Shown here piece by piece: positions 28,581 to 37,363 of a DNA stretch of 64,000 nt. Position numbers and translations under genes: made by a program. Location: NCBI RefSeq assembly GCF_029589435.1, contig NZ_JARRAG010000001.1, forward strand, positions 300,808 through 364,807, given 5' to 3'. The notes under the pieces were generated by a model. That model was given only the letters and a program-made list of their open reading frames with translations, did not search any database and had not been told where the DNA came from. Position 1 is the first letter of the stretch. Each line of letters opens with the position of its first letter. The DNA comes from Paludisphaera mucosa (GTDB taxonomy: Bacteria; Planctomycetota; Planctomycetia; Isosphaerales; Isosphaeraceae).

Positions 28581-30179
28581 ATGAATGGCCCTTTGTGCAG
28601 AATGGCGGTCATGACGCTGATGACCGTCGCCGCGGGAGGCGCCGCTTGCGCGCAGACGCTGCCGCCGACGGTCCGGTTCGACGTTCCGTTCGACGAGGTC
28701 CGCCGGTTATTGCCGCCGGACGGCCAGATCATCTACTCGAGTTATGGGGCCGTCGAGTGGCGGGAGTTCGGCGAGGAGAATCCATTCGAGCGTTGCAATC
28801 CCTCGTTCGAAGTCGCGCTCGGCAAGGGAATCCGGGCCAAATCGAAGCATCGGAACCCCGAGGACGAACGTCCGCTCGGCCCTGGCCTTGAAGCGGCCGA
28901 CGGCCATCTCCTGATCCGCGCGGGTTGGCGGGCGAAAATCAAGGCCCGCTTCGACGATCACTTCGACGGCGCCGCCTACGCCAAGGCCTCGCTGGAGGTC
29001 AACGAGGGCAAGGTGTCCGTCCGAATCTATGACATCCAGCTCACATGGAACAAGGGCCCTGGAGATGAGATCCTCGACCGCGTCTTCGACATCCGAGGCA
29101 AGATGGAGGCCGCCCTCAAGGCCGCCGCGGATCGCCAGCTCAACACGCAGTTGACCCAGCTTTTGGACGAAAAGGTCCAGGAACTTTTGCGCAAAGAGCC
29201 GAAGTTCGCGCAAATCCGCGACCATGTTTACCTCCGCGTCGAGCCCGGAAAGCTCGTCGTGTCCTTGATCTCCCCCGCGAAGTCGATCTCGGCGCGGCTG
29301 CCGACCATGACCTTCATCCCCCCACACGTCCGAGGTGACGGGGACTTCGACGGCGACCCGCACGTCCGGATCTCCGTGAAGCTCGACTCGGACGAGAACG
29401 GGGTCTCCATGCGGGTCTTCATGTCCGCCAAGGAGCAGGTCGACGACTGGACCACGGCCGAAGGCTGGTCGCCGTCGGCGCTCGTCTGCCTCGCCCCGGC
29501 CGGATGGAAGGTGCAAGGATTTCCCGGGAGGACGGAGTACCTGGATGTCGTCAATCAGGTCGTCGGGGGCCATTCGCCGGTCGACCTGGCCACGCCGCTC
29601 GGCATGGTCACCGTCTACGGCGACCGGGACGGCGATGAGGCCGGAACGTACACGCGCGTCGTCTGCCGCTTCGATTACGAGGTGCACATCGCCCTCACGC
29701 CGGATGAGACGGCGCGCCCCGCTTCGAAGACCGAGACGGCGACGTTTCCCAGGTCCATGACGCTCGTCCCGCCTCATACGCGCGGCGACCGGGAATTCGA
29801 CGGCTGCGGCCCGCGGGTCTGGATCCACGTGCAGATCATCCAAGCCGAGACGAGCCTTTCGCTCCGCCTGTATATGAAGGCCGAGGAGACCGAGGACGAC
29901 TGGACGACGGGCGAGGGTTGGTCAGAACCCCTGGCCTTCTTTACGGCCCCGCCGGGCTACCGGATCAAGGAGGTCGGGAGCCCGAACGAATGGCTCAACA
30001 TCGTCCAGTATACGGATTCGAATCACGATCCGGACGTCTTCAACACAGCCCTGGGCCGGATCGCGTGCTATGGAGACCGCGACGGCGACGACATCGGCGA
30101 ATACACCCGCGTGGTCGCATCATTCGATCACAGCGTCCCCGTCACCCTTGTGCGTACCGACCCCCCGATCGGCCCTTGA
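28581..30179 (+). CDS. Secreted protein with VRxxLPxDG N-terminus and two tandem C-terminal repeats
   Basis: A 532-residue protein with a signal peptide (to about residue 25). Residues 40-51 (VRRLLPPDGQII) share the signature of the 22602-23513 protein. After a helical middle (about 170-230) come two copies of an about 130-residue unit: copy 1 has FIPPHVRGDGDFDGDPHVRI, DDWTTAEGWS and YGDRDGDEAGTYTRVV; copy 2 has LVPPHTRGDREFDGCGPRVW, DDWTTGEGWS and YGDRDGDDIGEYTRVV. The acidic DxDGD motifs suggest metal binding, probably calcium, by inference. No known domain name comes to mind. Forward strand, 485 bases after the astacin gene. Confidence 0.78.
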   Translation: MNGPLCRMAVMTLMTVAAGGAACAQTLPPTVRFDVPFDEVRRLLPPDGQIIYSSYGAVEWREFGEENPFERCNPSFEVALGKGIRAKSKHRNPEDERPLGPGLEAADGHLLIRAGWRAKIKARFDDHFDGAAYAKASLEVNEGKVSVRIYDIQLTWNKGPGDEILDRVFDIRGKMEAALKAAADRQLNTQLTQLLDEKVQELLRKEPKFAQIRDHVYLRVEPGKLVVSLISPAKSISARLPTMTFIPPHVRGDGDFDGDPHVRISVKLDSDENGVSMRVFMSAKEQVDDWTTAEGWSPSALVCLAPAGWKVQGFPGRTEYLDVVNQVVGGHSPVDLATPLGMVTVYGDRDGDEAGTYTRVVCRFDYEVHIALTPDETARPASKTETATFPRSMTLVPPHTRGDREFDGCGPRVWIHVQIIQAETSLSLRLYMKAEETEDDWTTGEGWSEPLAFFTAPPGYRIKEVGSPNEWLNIVQYTDSNHDPDVFNTALGRIACYGDRDGDDIGEYTRVVASFDHSVPVTLVRTDPPIGP

Positions 30180-30526
30180 CGCCCCGCCCGGACTTGCCGA
30201 CGGGTCGCCGGCCCCGTGAAACGGGACCGGCCGGACGCGAACTCTTCGGCCCGACGAGTCCGGCTTCCTCCCGGCGGGCGAGGATGCGTATTCGTCGGGG
30301 GCCAGGTCGCCCGAAGCGTTGCGCGGTGCGGCGTTCGTCATGCTCGCCCCGGTGCGCGACGACCCTCCGCGGGCGTATTCGAGACGAATGCAGTCCAGCT
30401 GCACTTTCCGTGATTCGGCGTGCGAGGATTCGGCTCAGCTCGAATTGTGCAGTTTTGAGCCCGCCTCGGGCGGTACGATGAGAGGTTCAACCGACTTCTC
30501 AACGACACTGGCCGAGGACGGACTCA
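30180..30526. other. Gene-free gap after the repeat protein
   Basis: No coding, RNA or repeat feature is supported in these 347 bases. They separate the secreted-protein group from the second mobile-DNA graveyard, which begins with the transposase fragment at 30527. Confidence 0.4.
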
Positions 30527-30665
30527 ATGGCCATCCTACCCGAGACGCCCCGCGGGTTCGGGGACGACTTCGCGCCGGTCTTCACACGGCCCACCCTCCG
30601 ACGCTTCCTGAACCTGCTCGCGGCGGCGATCCTCGCGGTCGGGCGACGCACGGTCGCCGACCGGA
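30527..30665 (+). pseudogene. N-terminal fragment of an IS701/IS4-like transposase
   Basis: ATG 30527 opens MAILPETPRGFGDDFAPVFT and RPTLRRFLNLLAAAILAVGR, which resembles the first 45 or so residues of IS701-type transposases seen in planctomycetes. Similarity stops at about 30665 and the DDE domain is missing. The next 320 bases (to about 30985) contain short degraded coding-like pieces such as [19 protein letters not shown] that I cannot assign. Confidence 0.5.
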
Positions 30666-30984
30666 CGCATTGCGCTCGATTGTGGGGTCAGCTCAATAGT
30701 GTCCATAGGCTGAGCGACGCCCCCCGACCTGGCTGCGGATCACGCCGAAGCAGGTGAGCTTCGCCGATTTCGATTACGCAGGCGACGCGATCCGTTCCGG
30801 ACTGTGATGATTGATCTGGACGCGCACGCCTACGTCCAGGACGAGGGCCCCCCGCCGTCGCCTCGATCCTGCCCGACCTCCATCTCGACGGGCCTGTGGG
30901 AGACCACTTCTTGCTCTCCGTCCCGGTCGAGATCCCACACGCCGAGGCGAGTCGGCAGCTCGAGGCCCAGCTGACCTAGTGGGA

Positions 30985-31715
30985 CATTTGTCTCGCACGT
31001 AGCCATAACCGCGGCTATCGCTCCGTCGGAGCGGCCGGCGGGTGCAAGCCCCCGAGCCGCCGACGCGGTGCCGCTCGAGTCGGCGGCGGTCCGACCGCTT
31101 TCCGCCCCAGTTGAAGGGGGTCGGGGCTTCGTTCCAATGCCTTGCGACCGCCTCGAACCATGAGATGATCTGATCGGCGTCGTCGCGCTGCTGGCCGTCC
31201 AGGGCCTGACGTTTCAGGACTCGCTGGATGCTCTCGGCCATGTTCAGCCATGAGCCGCCCGCCGGCGTGTAGAGCGGCATGACTCCGCGGGATAGCAGCC
31301 AGCAGACGAATTCGGGGGTCTTGCAGCCGGCCAGGTTGTCCAGCACCAGGAGCATCCGCGGCGGCGGCGGGTCGACGGGCAGGGTCGGCTTCACCGAGAG
31401 GCCGTCCTGCCAGTGCTCCCATCCCGCGCGGTTCGCCCCCGGTTCGTCGACGCCCGTCGTCGGGGTCAATCCCGCCGGCAGGACGGTGGTCAACTCCCGC
31501 CTGAGCCAGCCGTGGAGGACGGCGTCGGGGCAGGCGGTCGCGCCCTCGACCCGGACCGATCCGTCGGCCGGGTGGAAGAGGGGCAGGATCTTGGCCGTGC
31601 CGTTGCGGAGATATTCGTGCGACTGGCGGGCGGGCTCCCCCTCGATCGCCTCCGACTCCTTCCGCGCCGTGAAGGTTCGCTCCATCGATCCGCCTCCTGG
31701 GGTCTCTGGGCTCAT
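30985..31715 (-). pseudogene. IS630-superfamily transposase, N-terminally truncated
   Basis: From ATG 31715 the frame reads [20 protein letters not shown], then [20 protein letters not shown] (DDE Asp), [20 protein letters not shown] (Glu) and [20 protein letters not shown], typical of the catalytic half of IS630-type transposases. The DNA-binding N-terminus is missing, and the distal tail (after about 30985) is unrelated. It lies 88 bases from the complete IS630 element, which belongs to a different subgroup. Probably inactive. Confidence 0.7.
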
Positions 31716-31799
31716 CCCCCGTCATAACCGAAGACGGCACGAATCTCCGGGATCGAGAGCTACACCCGAGGGCGGGCGAATCGAGGCAGGCGACGACGC

Positions 31800-32770
31800 T
31801 TAGAGCGGTTTCTCGTCGGGTGTATCGCTTGATCGGCGGGGCTGATATCCGCTATGGCGGAACCAGCCCAGCACGTCGGCGGGACGGACGGCCCGCAGGG
31901 CGTCGCCCATCGCCTCGATCAGGCCGCCGATCGTCCGGGCCTTGGCCGATCGGAGCCAGGCCTTGACCTTCGAGAACATCCGCTCGATCGGGTTGAGGTC
32001 GGGGCTGTACGGCGGCAGGAACCGCAGTTCGGCCCCGGCGGCGGCGATGAGACGGGCCGCCTCGGCCGTCTTGTGGCATGACAGGTTGTCGAGGATCACG
32101 ACGTCTCCGGGCCTCAGCGTCGGCGCCAAGCATCGCTCGACGTAGGTCTCGAAGGCGGCCGAGTCTGTCGCCCCGTCGAACGCCAGGCAGGCCCCGACGC
32201 CCCCCAGCCGGACGGCCGCCGTGAGCGTGACGACCTTCCAGTGGCCGTGCGGGACCGGGCCGTCGACGCGCACGCCGCTGGGCGAGCGGCCGTGCGTCCG
32301 ATCCATCGCCGTGCTCGAGCCCGTCTCGTCGACGAAGACCAGCCGGGTCGGGTCGAGCGTCGCGAACTCGTCGCGCCAGGCGGCACGCTCGGCCTTCAGC
32401 CCGGGGCGGTCCTGCTCGGCCGCCCGCCGCGACTTTTTTTGCGAGTGATCCCCAGGCGGACGAGCGCCCGGTGCACGGCCGAGCTGCAGCACGCCACGCC
32501 GGCGGCGCGGGCCAACTGCTGCAGCGTGGCGTCGTCGTCGGCCCGGACCGCCTCTCGGAGCCGCAGGGCGGCGTCGGCGTCGAAGGCCGGCGCCCGCCCG
32601 CCGCCGCGAGGCTTGGGGGCGATCGAGCCGGTCTCGCGACGCTGGCGGATCAGCTTGCGGATCCACGCGACGCTCACCGAGAAGCGGGCGGCGACCTGCT
32701 CGCGGGTGGCGTCGCCGGCGTCGCACGCCGCGACCACCCGCTCGCGGAGGTCGGTCGAGTAGGCTTTCAT
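31800..32770 (-). CDS. IS630 transposase made by -1 ribosomal frameshifting
   Basis: Frame A (32770 to 32396) starts MKAYSTDLRERVVAACDAGD and encodes the two helix-turn-helix units. Frame B (ending 31800) encodes the DDE domain: VFVDETGSSTAM (first Asp), VVILDNLSCHKTAEA (second Asp) and YSPDLNPIERMFSKVKAWLR (Glu). The frames meet at seven A residues (complement of 32434-32440), where slipping back one base converts RKKS into KKKSRRAAEQDRP and continues into frame B. The fused product is about 323 residues, normal for IS630. The TAA stop lies partly outside the element. Confidence 0.8.
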
Positions 32771-32838
32771 CCCGGGTGGCCCTCCATAGCCATCTTGGGA
32801 TAACCGCGTCAACCGCCACAATCAACAGGAAACCGCTC
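31803..32838 (-). mobile_element. Complete IS630-family element, TA target duplication
   Basis: Ends are GAGCGGTTTC at 31803-31812 and GAAACCGCTC at 32829-32838, perfect 10-base inverted termini with weaker similarity inward, flanked by the TA dinucleotide (31801-31802 and 32839-32840) that IS630 elements duplicate. The 1036-base element carries one transposase in two overlapping frames joined at an A7 slippery run. No damaging mutation was seen, so it may be mobile. Confidence 0.8.
32434..32440 (-). other. A7 slippery sequence for -1 frameshift
   Basis: On the coding strand the run AAAAAAAG follows CGC. In frame A it reads AAA-AAA-AGT; a one-base backward slip gives AAA-AAA-AAG-TCG and enters the DDE frame. 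This type of site is known in several IS families for controlling transposase level. Confidence 0.65.
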
Positions 32839-32840
32839 TA

Positions 32841-33429
32841 GCGACGGTGCCGGGCGATGACGCGCGTATTCCTCACCGATCACGACTTTGTTGGCGACCG
32901 GCCCCCTCATGGGGCGATGTCTGACAGTCCCGCGTGGCTCCGACGAGGCTTGAGGCGCCGGACTCACGACGAGATCCCGCACCTCGTCTCCTCCCGATCT
33001 CGTCCTCTCGTCTGCTTCGGGTCGGCGGCGAGCCGAGCGGACGCGCTCCGTACGGTGGACGCCGAGGAGCCGATGGTGAGAGAGGCATGCTCGCGGGACG
33101 CGGCCCCGGACTCGACGACGGCAGGCCGGGCGGCGGGCCGTCGAGACGCGGAAGGCGCATGGCCGCCGACTCGGGCTCGGTCGGGCCGATCTGCACTTGG
33201 TGGTGAAAAACGGGAGGCCGCGCCGAGCATCGCCTGACATCCAAGGCGTGCCGGCGGTTCGAACTGCGCGGGCTCGATCGAGTTCGTACCTTTCGGACGT
33301 CGGTGGGGCCGATGGCCGGGGGGGCGGCCGGCCCCACGCCTCGGCCGTGAGACGCCCTTTGGAGAAACCGACGACTCGACACTTCTTGATGAGGGGCGAG
33401 AGATGGCTCCCATGATGCGGCGTGGGGAA
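32841..33429. other. Gene-free gap between two transposase genes
   Basis: I see no supportable gene in these 589 bases; the open frames on both strands look like GC-rich chance frames. The interval links the IS630 element to an IS4-type relic and may be degraded mobile DNA. Confidence 0.35.
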
Positions 33430-34345
33430 GGGTGTGCGCGACGAGTCGTTCTCCGAGCTGGACGAGTACCAGTCCAACGCCCCGGCCGATCTGAGCTTCG
33501 CCTTCCCGGCCGCCGGCTCGTGCCGGAGCGGCCCGGCCGTCGCCGCCACGCCGGGCGCGGCCTGCGTCGCCAGGGGGGCCGCCGCATCGAGCGGACGGTC
33601 GCCGACGCGCGACTCGACCCGGCGCGAGGCCTCCGCCGGATCGCCCGCCGGATGACCGGCGGCCAGGCCCGGGCGCCGCTGGTCCTCGTCTTCGACGAGA
33701 CGTTCAAAGGGGCGGTGATGGCCTGCCTGAAGCTGTCGGCCGCCTATCGCCGCCGAGACCTGCCGATCGCCGCGACGTGCCACCACCGCGATCGGCCGCG
33801 GCCGATGCCCCGGCTGATCGTCGGCCGGCGGCGCGGGGAGGCCCGCGACCCGCCCGCCGGCGCCGACGTCACGCTGCCGACCGGCCGCGGCCCGAGCTGG
33901 CCTTCGGACCTCGAGCCGGCGGTCGGCCTGGGCTGGCACTTCGTCGGCGGCGACGTCTACTCCACGGCCCTCTGGGAGCGGGCGTGCCGCGAGCTCCGGC
34001 TGCTGGTCTCCGAGCGCTTCCGGGGCTGCCAGGCCGTGCGCAGGCACGCCAAGCGGTTCTTGACCGAAGAGCTGTTCCGCGACGAGAGGAGCCACGGCCT
34101 GCAGTGGCGGCGCAGCCGCGTCCGCGAACCGGCCCACGCCGACCGGGTCGTGACCGTGCTGGCCCCGGCGACCCTGCCGGCCGTCAGCCTGGGGACCAAG
34201 GTCCTCAAGTCGGGCCTCCGCAGGAAGCTCGGAACCGGCCGGCGACGCGGCCTCAGCGGCCTCCAGTTGGGCCTCTGATGGTTCTGCACGGGCAGCTTAC
34301 AGGAGCGGTCCATGCCCCCGGGCGCCTACCTCTACCCGACTTAGG
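33430..34345 (+). pseudogene. Degenerate IS4-like DDE transposase relic with internal deletion
   Basis: Frame-shifted pieces of one transposase line up along the forward strand: RTVADARLDPARGLRRIARR near 33595, LSAAYRRRDLPIAATCHHRD near 33735, AGADVTLPTGRGPSWPSDLE near 33860, and LTEELFRDERSHGLQWRRSR with VREPAHADRVVTVLAPATLP near 34060-34190. The last contains the ELF(R)DEKSHG-type Glu region of IS4 transposases. The tail PPGAYLYPT appears in another frame near 34320. Part of the middle (second Asp region) appears deleted. Not functional. Confidence 0.65.
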
Positions 34346-34984
34346 AAGGCTGTCGGGTCGTCGGTTGGAGAAAGGGGGAGCTTGCCGCTTACCCCGGTCC
34401 GGGTCTGCCCGGACACAAACTCGTGCCTCTCAAGCTCAGGACTTGACTCCTGAATCCGCCCGCTCTGACGTAGAGGCGCATCCATGAGATTTTTGTAGGT
34501 GGTCGTCCTGCCATCCGAAAAGACTTGATGCTCGAGGACCTGGGGGGGGGCGACGTGGAATGACCTCGAGACGGCGGGCCTCGGAATGGATCGCAAGCCG
34601 GCGGGCTCTCGGACCGGGGTCGAGGACCGAGGCGAACGGAGTGGCTGCGGGCCGCTGTGAGGTGACGACCGCCGGGCACCGGACTCGAGACCGCGGGCCG
34701 GTCGGCCCCAGGGCGGATGGAGAGGGTTAACGAAGTGCGGCTATGTTCACATCGGCCGCTCGAAGATGATTTAGAATGTCGTGATTCAAAATCCGAAGAC
34801 ATGGCGACCTGGAAACCTTCTCAGAATTCGACGTCAACCGGGTGGCGGCACGATGGGCGTCGGCGCTTCCGAGGCCTGACGTGCCGGTTTCGACGATTTG
34901 CTATTGGTGCGGATTCCAGGCCCCGGCGACAACAGGATCGTGAGCTCCGCAAGGTGCGGGGCGAGCCTCGGGGAGGCCGCGACG
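34346..34984. other. Gene-free gap inside the degraded island
   Basis: No gene, RNA or repeat could be supported in these 639 bases. A slightly AT-richer patch at 34735-34800 precedes the helix-turn-helix pseudogene but no promoter is assignable. Confidence 0.35.
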
Positions 34985-35280
34985 ATGAAGAGTGCGGAGA
35001 CGCTGGAGGAGCGCCTGGAGCGGATCGAGTCGATGCTGAAGGCGCTGCTGGATCGCGGGTCGGTCAAGGAGTGGTATTCCACGGAGGAGTTCGGCCGTCT
35101 GGTGGGCAAAGCCGAGTTCACGATCCGCGAGCACTACGGGTTGGGGCGGCTGATCGGCAGGAAGGCGAGATCGGGCAGGGGGCCCATCCTTCGTGGGTGC
35201 CGTCGCACGACGAGCTGCGGCGGTTCCAGCGGGACGGCTTGCTCCCCGACTCTCGGCTCGTCACCCGAACACGCCCTTGA
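34985..35280 (+). pseudogene. Excisionase/helix-turn-helix-like small protein, frameshifted
   Basis: ATG 34985 opens MKSAETLEERLERIESMLKA, a coiled-coil-like helix, then KEWYSTEEFGRLVGKAEFTI and REHYGLGRL, resembling a MerR/excisionase-type DNA-binding helix-turn-helix. Near 35165 the frame shifts; the continuation HPSWVPSHDELRRFQRDGLL in another frame ends at 35280. The protein lies convergent to, and overlaps by 20 bases, the broken integrase, an arrangement common for integrase/accessory pairs of integrative elements. Function as excisionase or regulator is inference. Confidence 0.55.
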
Positions 35281-36566
35281 TGGCGTCGGCCTGGACCCCG
35301 GGGTAGAGGTGCCGGTAGCGCCGCCGCTGCTCCTCGGTGGAGTGGCCGGCGAACTCGTCGATGAGCCGCTGGTCGACGCCCCTGGAGGCCAGGGCGCTGA
35401 TGAAGCTGTGACGCAGGGTGTGCAGGCCCCGCACCACGTCCCACTCGGTCCCCTTGAGCGTCTGCTTGAAGTGGTGGTGGACCTCGAACTCGGTGAGAGC
35501 GAGCGCGCCCGGCCGGGGCCGTTCCCGGACGTTTCTCAAGCGGGCCTCGTTCCCGCCCGGTCGGCCCTTCGACGTCCAGCCCGTCCTCGGGCTCCGCTAC
35601 TTGCTGCCCCGGACCTCTTCGGCGTGCGCGAAGAGCATCGAGCCGCCGGGGTGCGAGGCGAGCCACGCCTTGAGGACGGTCTCCAAGCTCGTGGACATCG
35701 GCACCCTGCGCGTCGTCCTGCGGTCGTGGGCCCGCTTCTTCTCGCGGATCGTCACGACCCCCGCGGCGAAGTCCACGTCGCCCGTCCGCATCCTCAGCAG
35801 TTCGCTCTTGCGGGCCCCGGTATGCGCCGCCGTCGCCGCCATCGGGTGGACCCAGGTGTGGGGGGCGCAGGCCTTCTCGACGTCCAGCAGCCCGCCCACC
35901 TCGTCGACCGTCAGGCACAGAGACGCCCACAGCTCGTCGGCCTCTTCCCCCGCCAGGCCCTTCGCCCGCCTCTCGACCTCGGCCCGGCTCATGTACGGCG
36001 GCTTCTCCTCGCCTTGGGGTAGCGCAGCCCGACGCACGGGCACCGGCCTTCGAGGACGCCCAGCCTCGCCCACCAGTTCCAGGCGGCTCGGAGCGTCACC
36101 ACCTCCTTGAGCGCCGTCGCCGGGGCGAGGACGCCGCGCTTGGTCTTCGCGCGGAGCCGGCGGTTGACGTACTTCTGGAGCTCGTCGAGCGTCAAGGTGC
36201 GGATCGGGAAGCCGCCGCCCATCTCGCGGCGGAGGTGCCCGAAGTGCCGCCGAATCCCCCGCAGCGTCTCGGGCTCGAGGACGGCGGCGTGAGCCTCCAG
36301 GTAGCGGACGCCCAACTCGTCCAGCGTCGCCTCGCGCCGGGGGGCGACTTCTCCGACCGCCCCGTCGCCCTTCACGTACGCGACCACGGCGACGCCCGGC
36401 GGGACCGTCGCCAGGCCTGCCCGATCCGCATCAGCAGGTAGGCGACTTGGTCCGCCTTGGATCGGGCCTCGGCCTCCGTCACCCGGCCCAGCGTGAAGGC
36501 GTGCTTCTTCCCCCGGAGGTTGAAGAGCACCCGCCAGCTGCCGTTCCGCTCGTGAACGCCGGCCAT
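35261..36566 (-). pseudogene. Tyrosine recombinase (phage-type integrase), broken
   Basis: ATG 36566 begins MAGVHERNGSWRVLFNLRGK (arm-binding-like strand). After a frameshift near 36420 comes the SAM-like core-binding domain (LDELGVRYLEAHAAVL, WNWWARLGVLEG). After another near 36010 comes the catalytic domain with TGARKSELLRMRTGDVDF (first Arg). An in-frame TAG at 35597-35599 follows, then HTLRHSFISALASRG (H-x-x-R), FAGHSTEEQRRRYRHLYP (His and nucleophile Tyr). All catalytic residues remain but two frameshifts and one stop inactivate the gene. It sits 86 bases from the 3' end of tRNA-Leu, a classical integration target. Confidence 0.82.
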
Positions 36567-36651
36567 CGCGACCCCAATGTCACGCCGAATACGGTACCAA
36601 ATCAGTACCAAAACCGTTCTCGATCGTCGCCGGGAATCGTCATGAGTTCAA

Positions 36652-36736
36652 TGCCGGCGGTGGGATTCGAACCCACACGGGGGTTCCCCCCCAGAGGATT
36701 TTAAGTCCCCAGCGTCTGCCGTTCCGCCACGCCGGC
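36652..36736 (-). tRNA. tRNA-Leu (anticodon UAA)
   Basis: The complement folds as an 85-base class II tRNA. The acceptor stem GCCGGCG/CGCCGGC (36730-36736 with 36653-36659) is followed by discriminator A. The anticodon loop CTTAAAA contains TAA. A long variable arm (CTGGGGGGAACCCCCG region) and the T-loop GGTTCGAATCC are clear. CCA is not encoded. The integrase pseudogene lies directly beyond its 3' end. Confidence 0.93.
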
Positions 36737-36765
36737 GGGCGCGGGGTGCGAAGGTCGTTCGGAAG

Positions 36766-36852
36766 CGGAGGGGGTGGGATTCGAACCCACGGGAACCTTG
36801 CGGAACCTACGGTTTTCAAGACCGTCCCAATCGACCACTCTGGCACCCCTCC
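36766..36852 (-). tRNA. tRNA-Ser (anticodon UGA)
   Basis: The complement gives an 87-base class II tRNA: acceptor GGAGGGG/CCCCTCC (5' end at 36852, 36767-36773 on the other side), discriminator G, anticodon loop CTTGAAA with TGA, an extended variable arm (TTCCGCAAGGTTCC region) and the T-loop GGTTCGAATCC. It lies 29 bases upstream of tRNA-Leu in the same orientation, likely co-transcribed. Confidence 0.93.
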
Positions 36853-36905
36853 CGACTGCGTCGAGACTAGCAAATCAGGGGCTTTCCGTCACCTCTCAGG
36901 CCCGG

Positions 36906-36931
36906 AAAACGCCCCGAGCCTCGCTGGGGCG
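36906..36931 (-). terminator. Rho-independent terminator of the BamE-like gene
   Basis: On the reverse strand CGCCCC (36931-36926) pairs with GGGGCG (36915-36910) across a short GC-rich loop, followed directly by TTTT (36909-36906). It lies 16 bases beyond the stop codon of the gene at 36947-37270. Confidence 0.55.
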
Positions 36932-36946
36932 AACGACTCCCGGGGG

Positions 36947-37270
36947 TTACAGGCTCGGCACCCAGAGCCACTTGTCGCAGATCCTGCCGCCCGCGATCCC
37001 GACCCAGATCCGCCTTCCCGTCGCCGCGTCCTCCCATGAGCGGAACTTCTCGCCGCGCATGACCGGTCCGAAGCGGGTCATCGGGCCTTCCCCCAGGTCC
37101 GCACCCGGACCGAGGACGGCCTCGGCTTCGCTGGCCGTCATGCCTATGATGATCCCGTCGTACTGGCTTTCGAGGTAGGCCCATCTTCGGTACTGAGCGA
37201 CGGTGAGGCAGCCGAGCGCGACGACCAACACGAGGGCGATCGAAGCACACACGACGAGCCGGCGTTTCAT
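36947..37270 (-). CDS. Small membrane-anchored protein, SmpA/BamE-like fold candidate
   Basis: A 107-residue protein with one N-terminal membrane segment (CASIALVLVVALGCLTVAQY, about 8-27). YDGIIIGMTASEAEAVLGPG (about 37-56) is the GMT-x2-EA-x2-LG pattern of the SmpA/BamE-like two-layer fold, and RRIWVGIAGGRICDKW forms the likely last strands. In known families this fold occurs in outer-membrane assembly lipoproteins, but here the pattern alone is too little for a function. There is a Cys at residue 21 inside the hydrophobic segment, so lipidation is possible. A terminator follows. Confidence 0.65.
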   Translation of the reverse strand: MKRRLVVCASIALVLVVALGCLTVAQYRRWAYLESQYDGIIIGMTASEAEAVLGPGADLGEGPMTRFGPVMRGEKFRSWEDAATGRRIWVGIAGGRICDKWLWVPSL

Positions 37271-37363
37271 CGCGTCGTCCAGCGGTGTCTTTGTGCGGAA
37301 CGGAAGGGCCGACCCGAGAGTCCGTCCCGGAAGGGCGACGTCTCGACCTTTCGGGGCGGCCGC

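Noticed and set aside
32841-34984. Several short frames on both strands as hypothetical genes
   Set aside because: No start signals, biased composition typical of random frames in GC-rich DNA, and surroundings are transposase relics.
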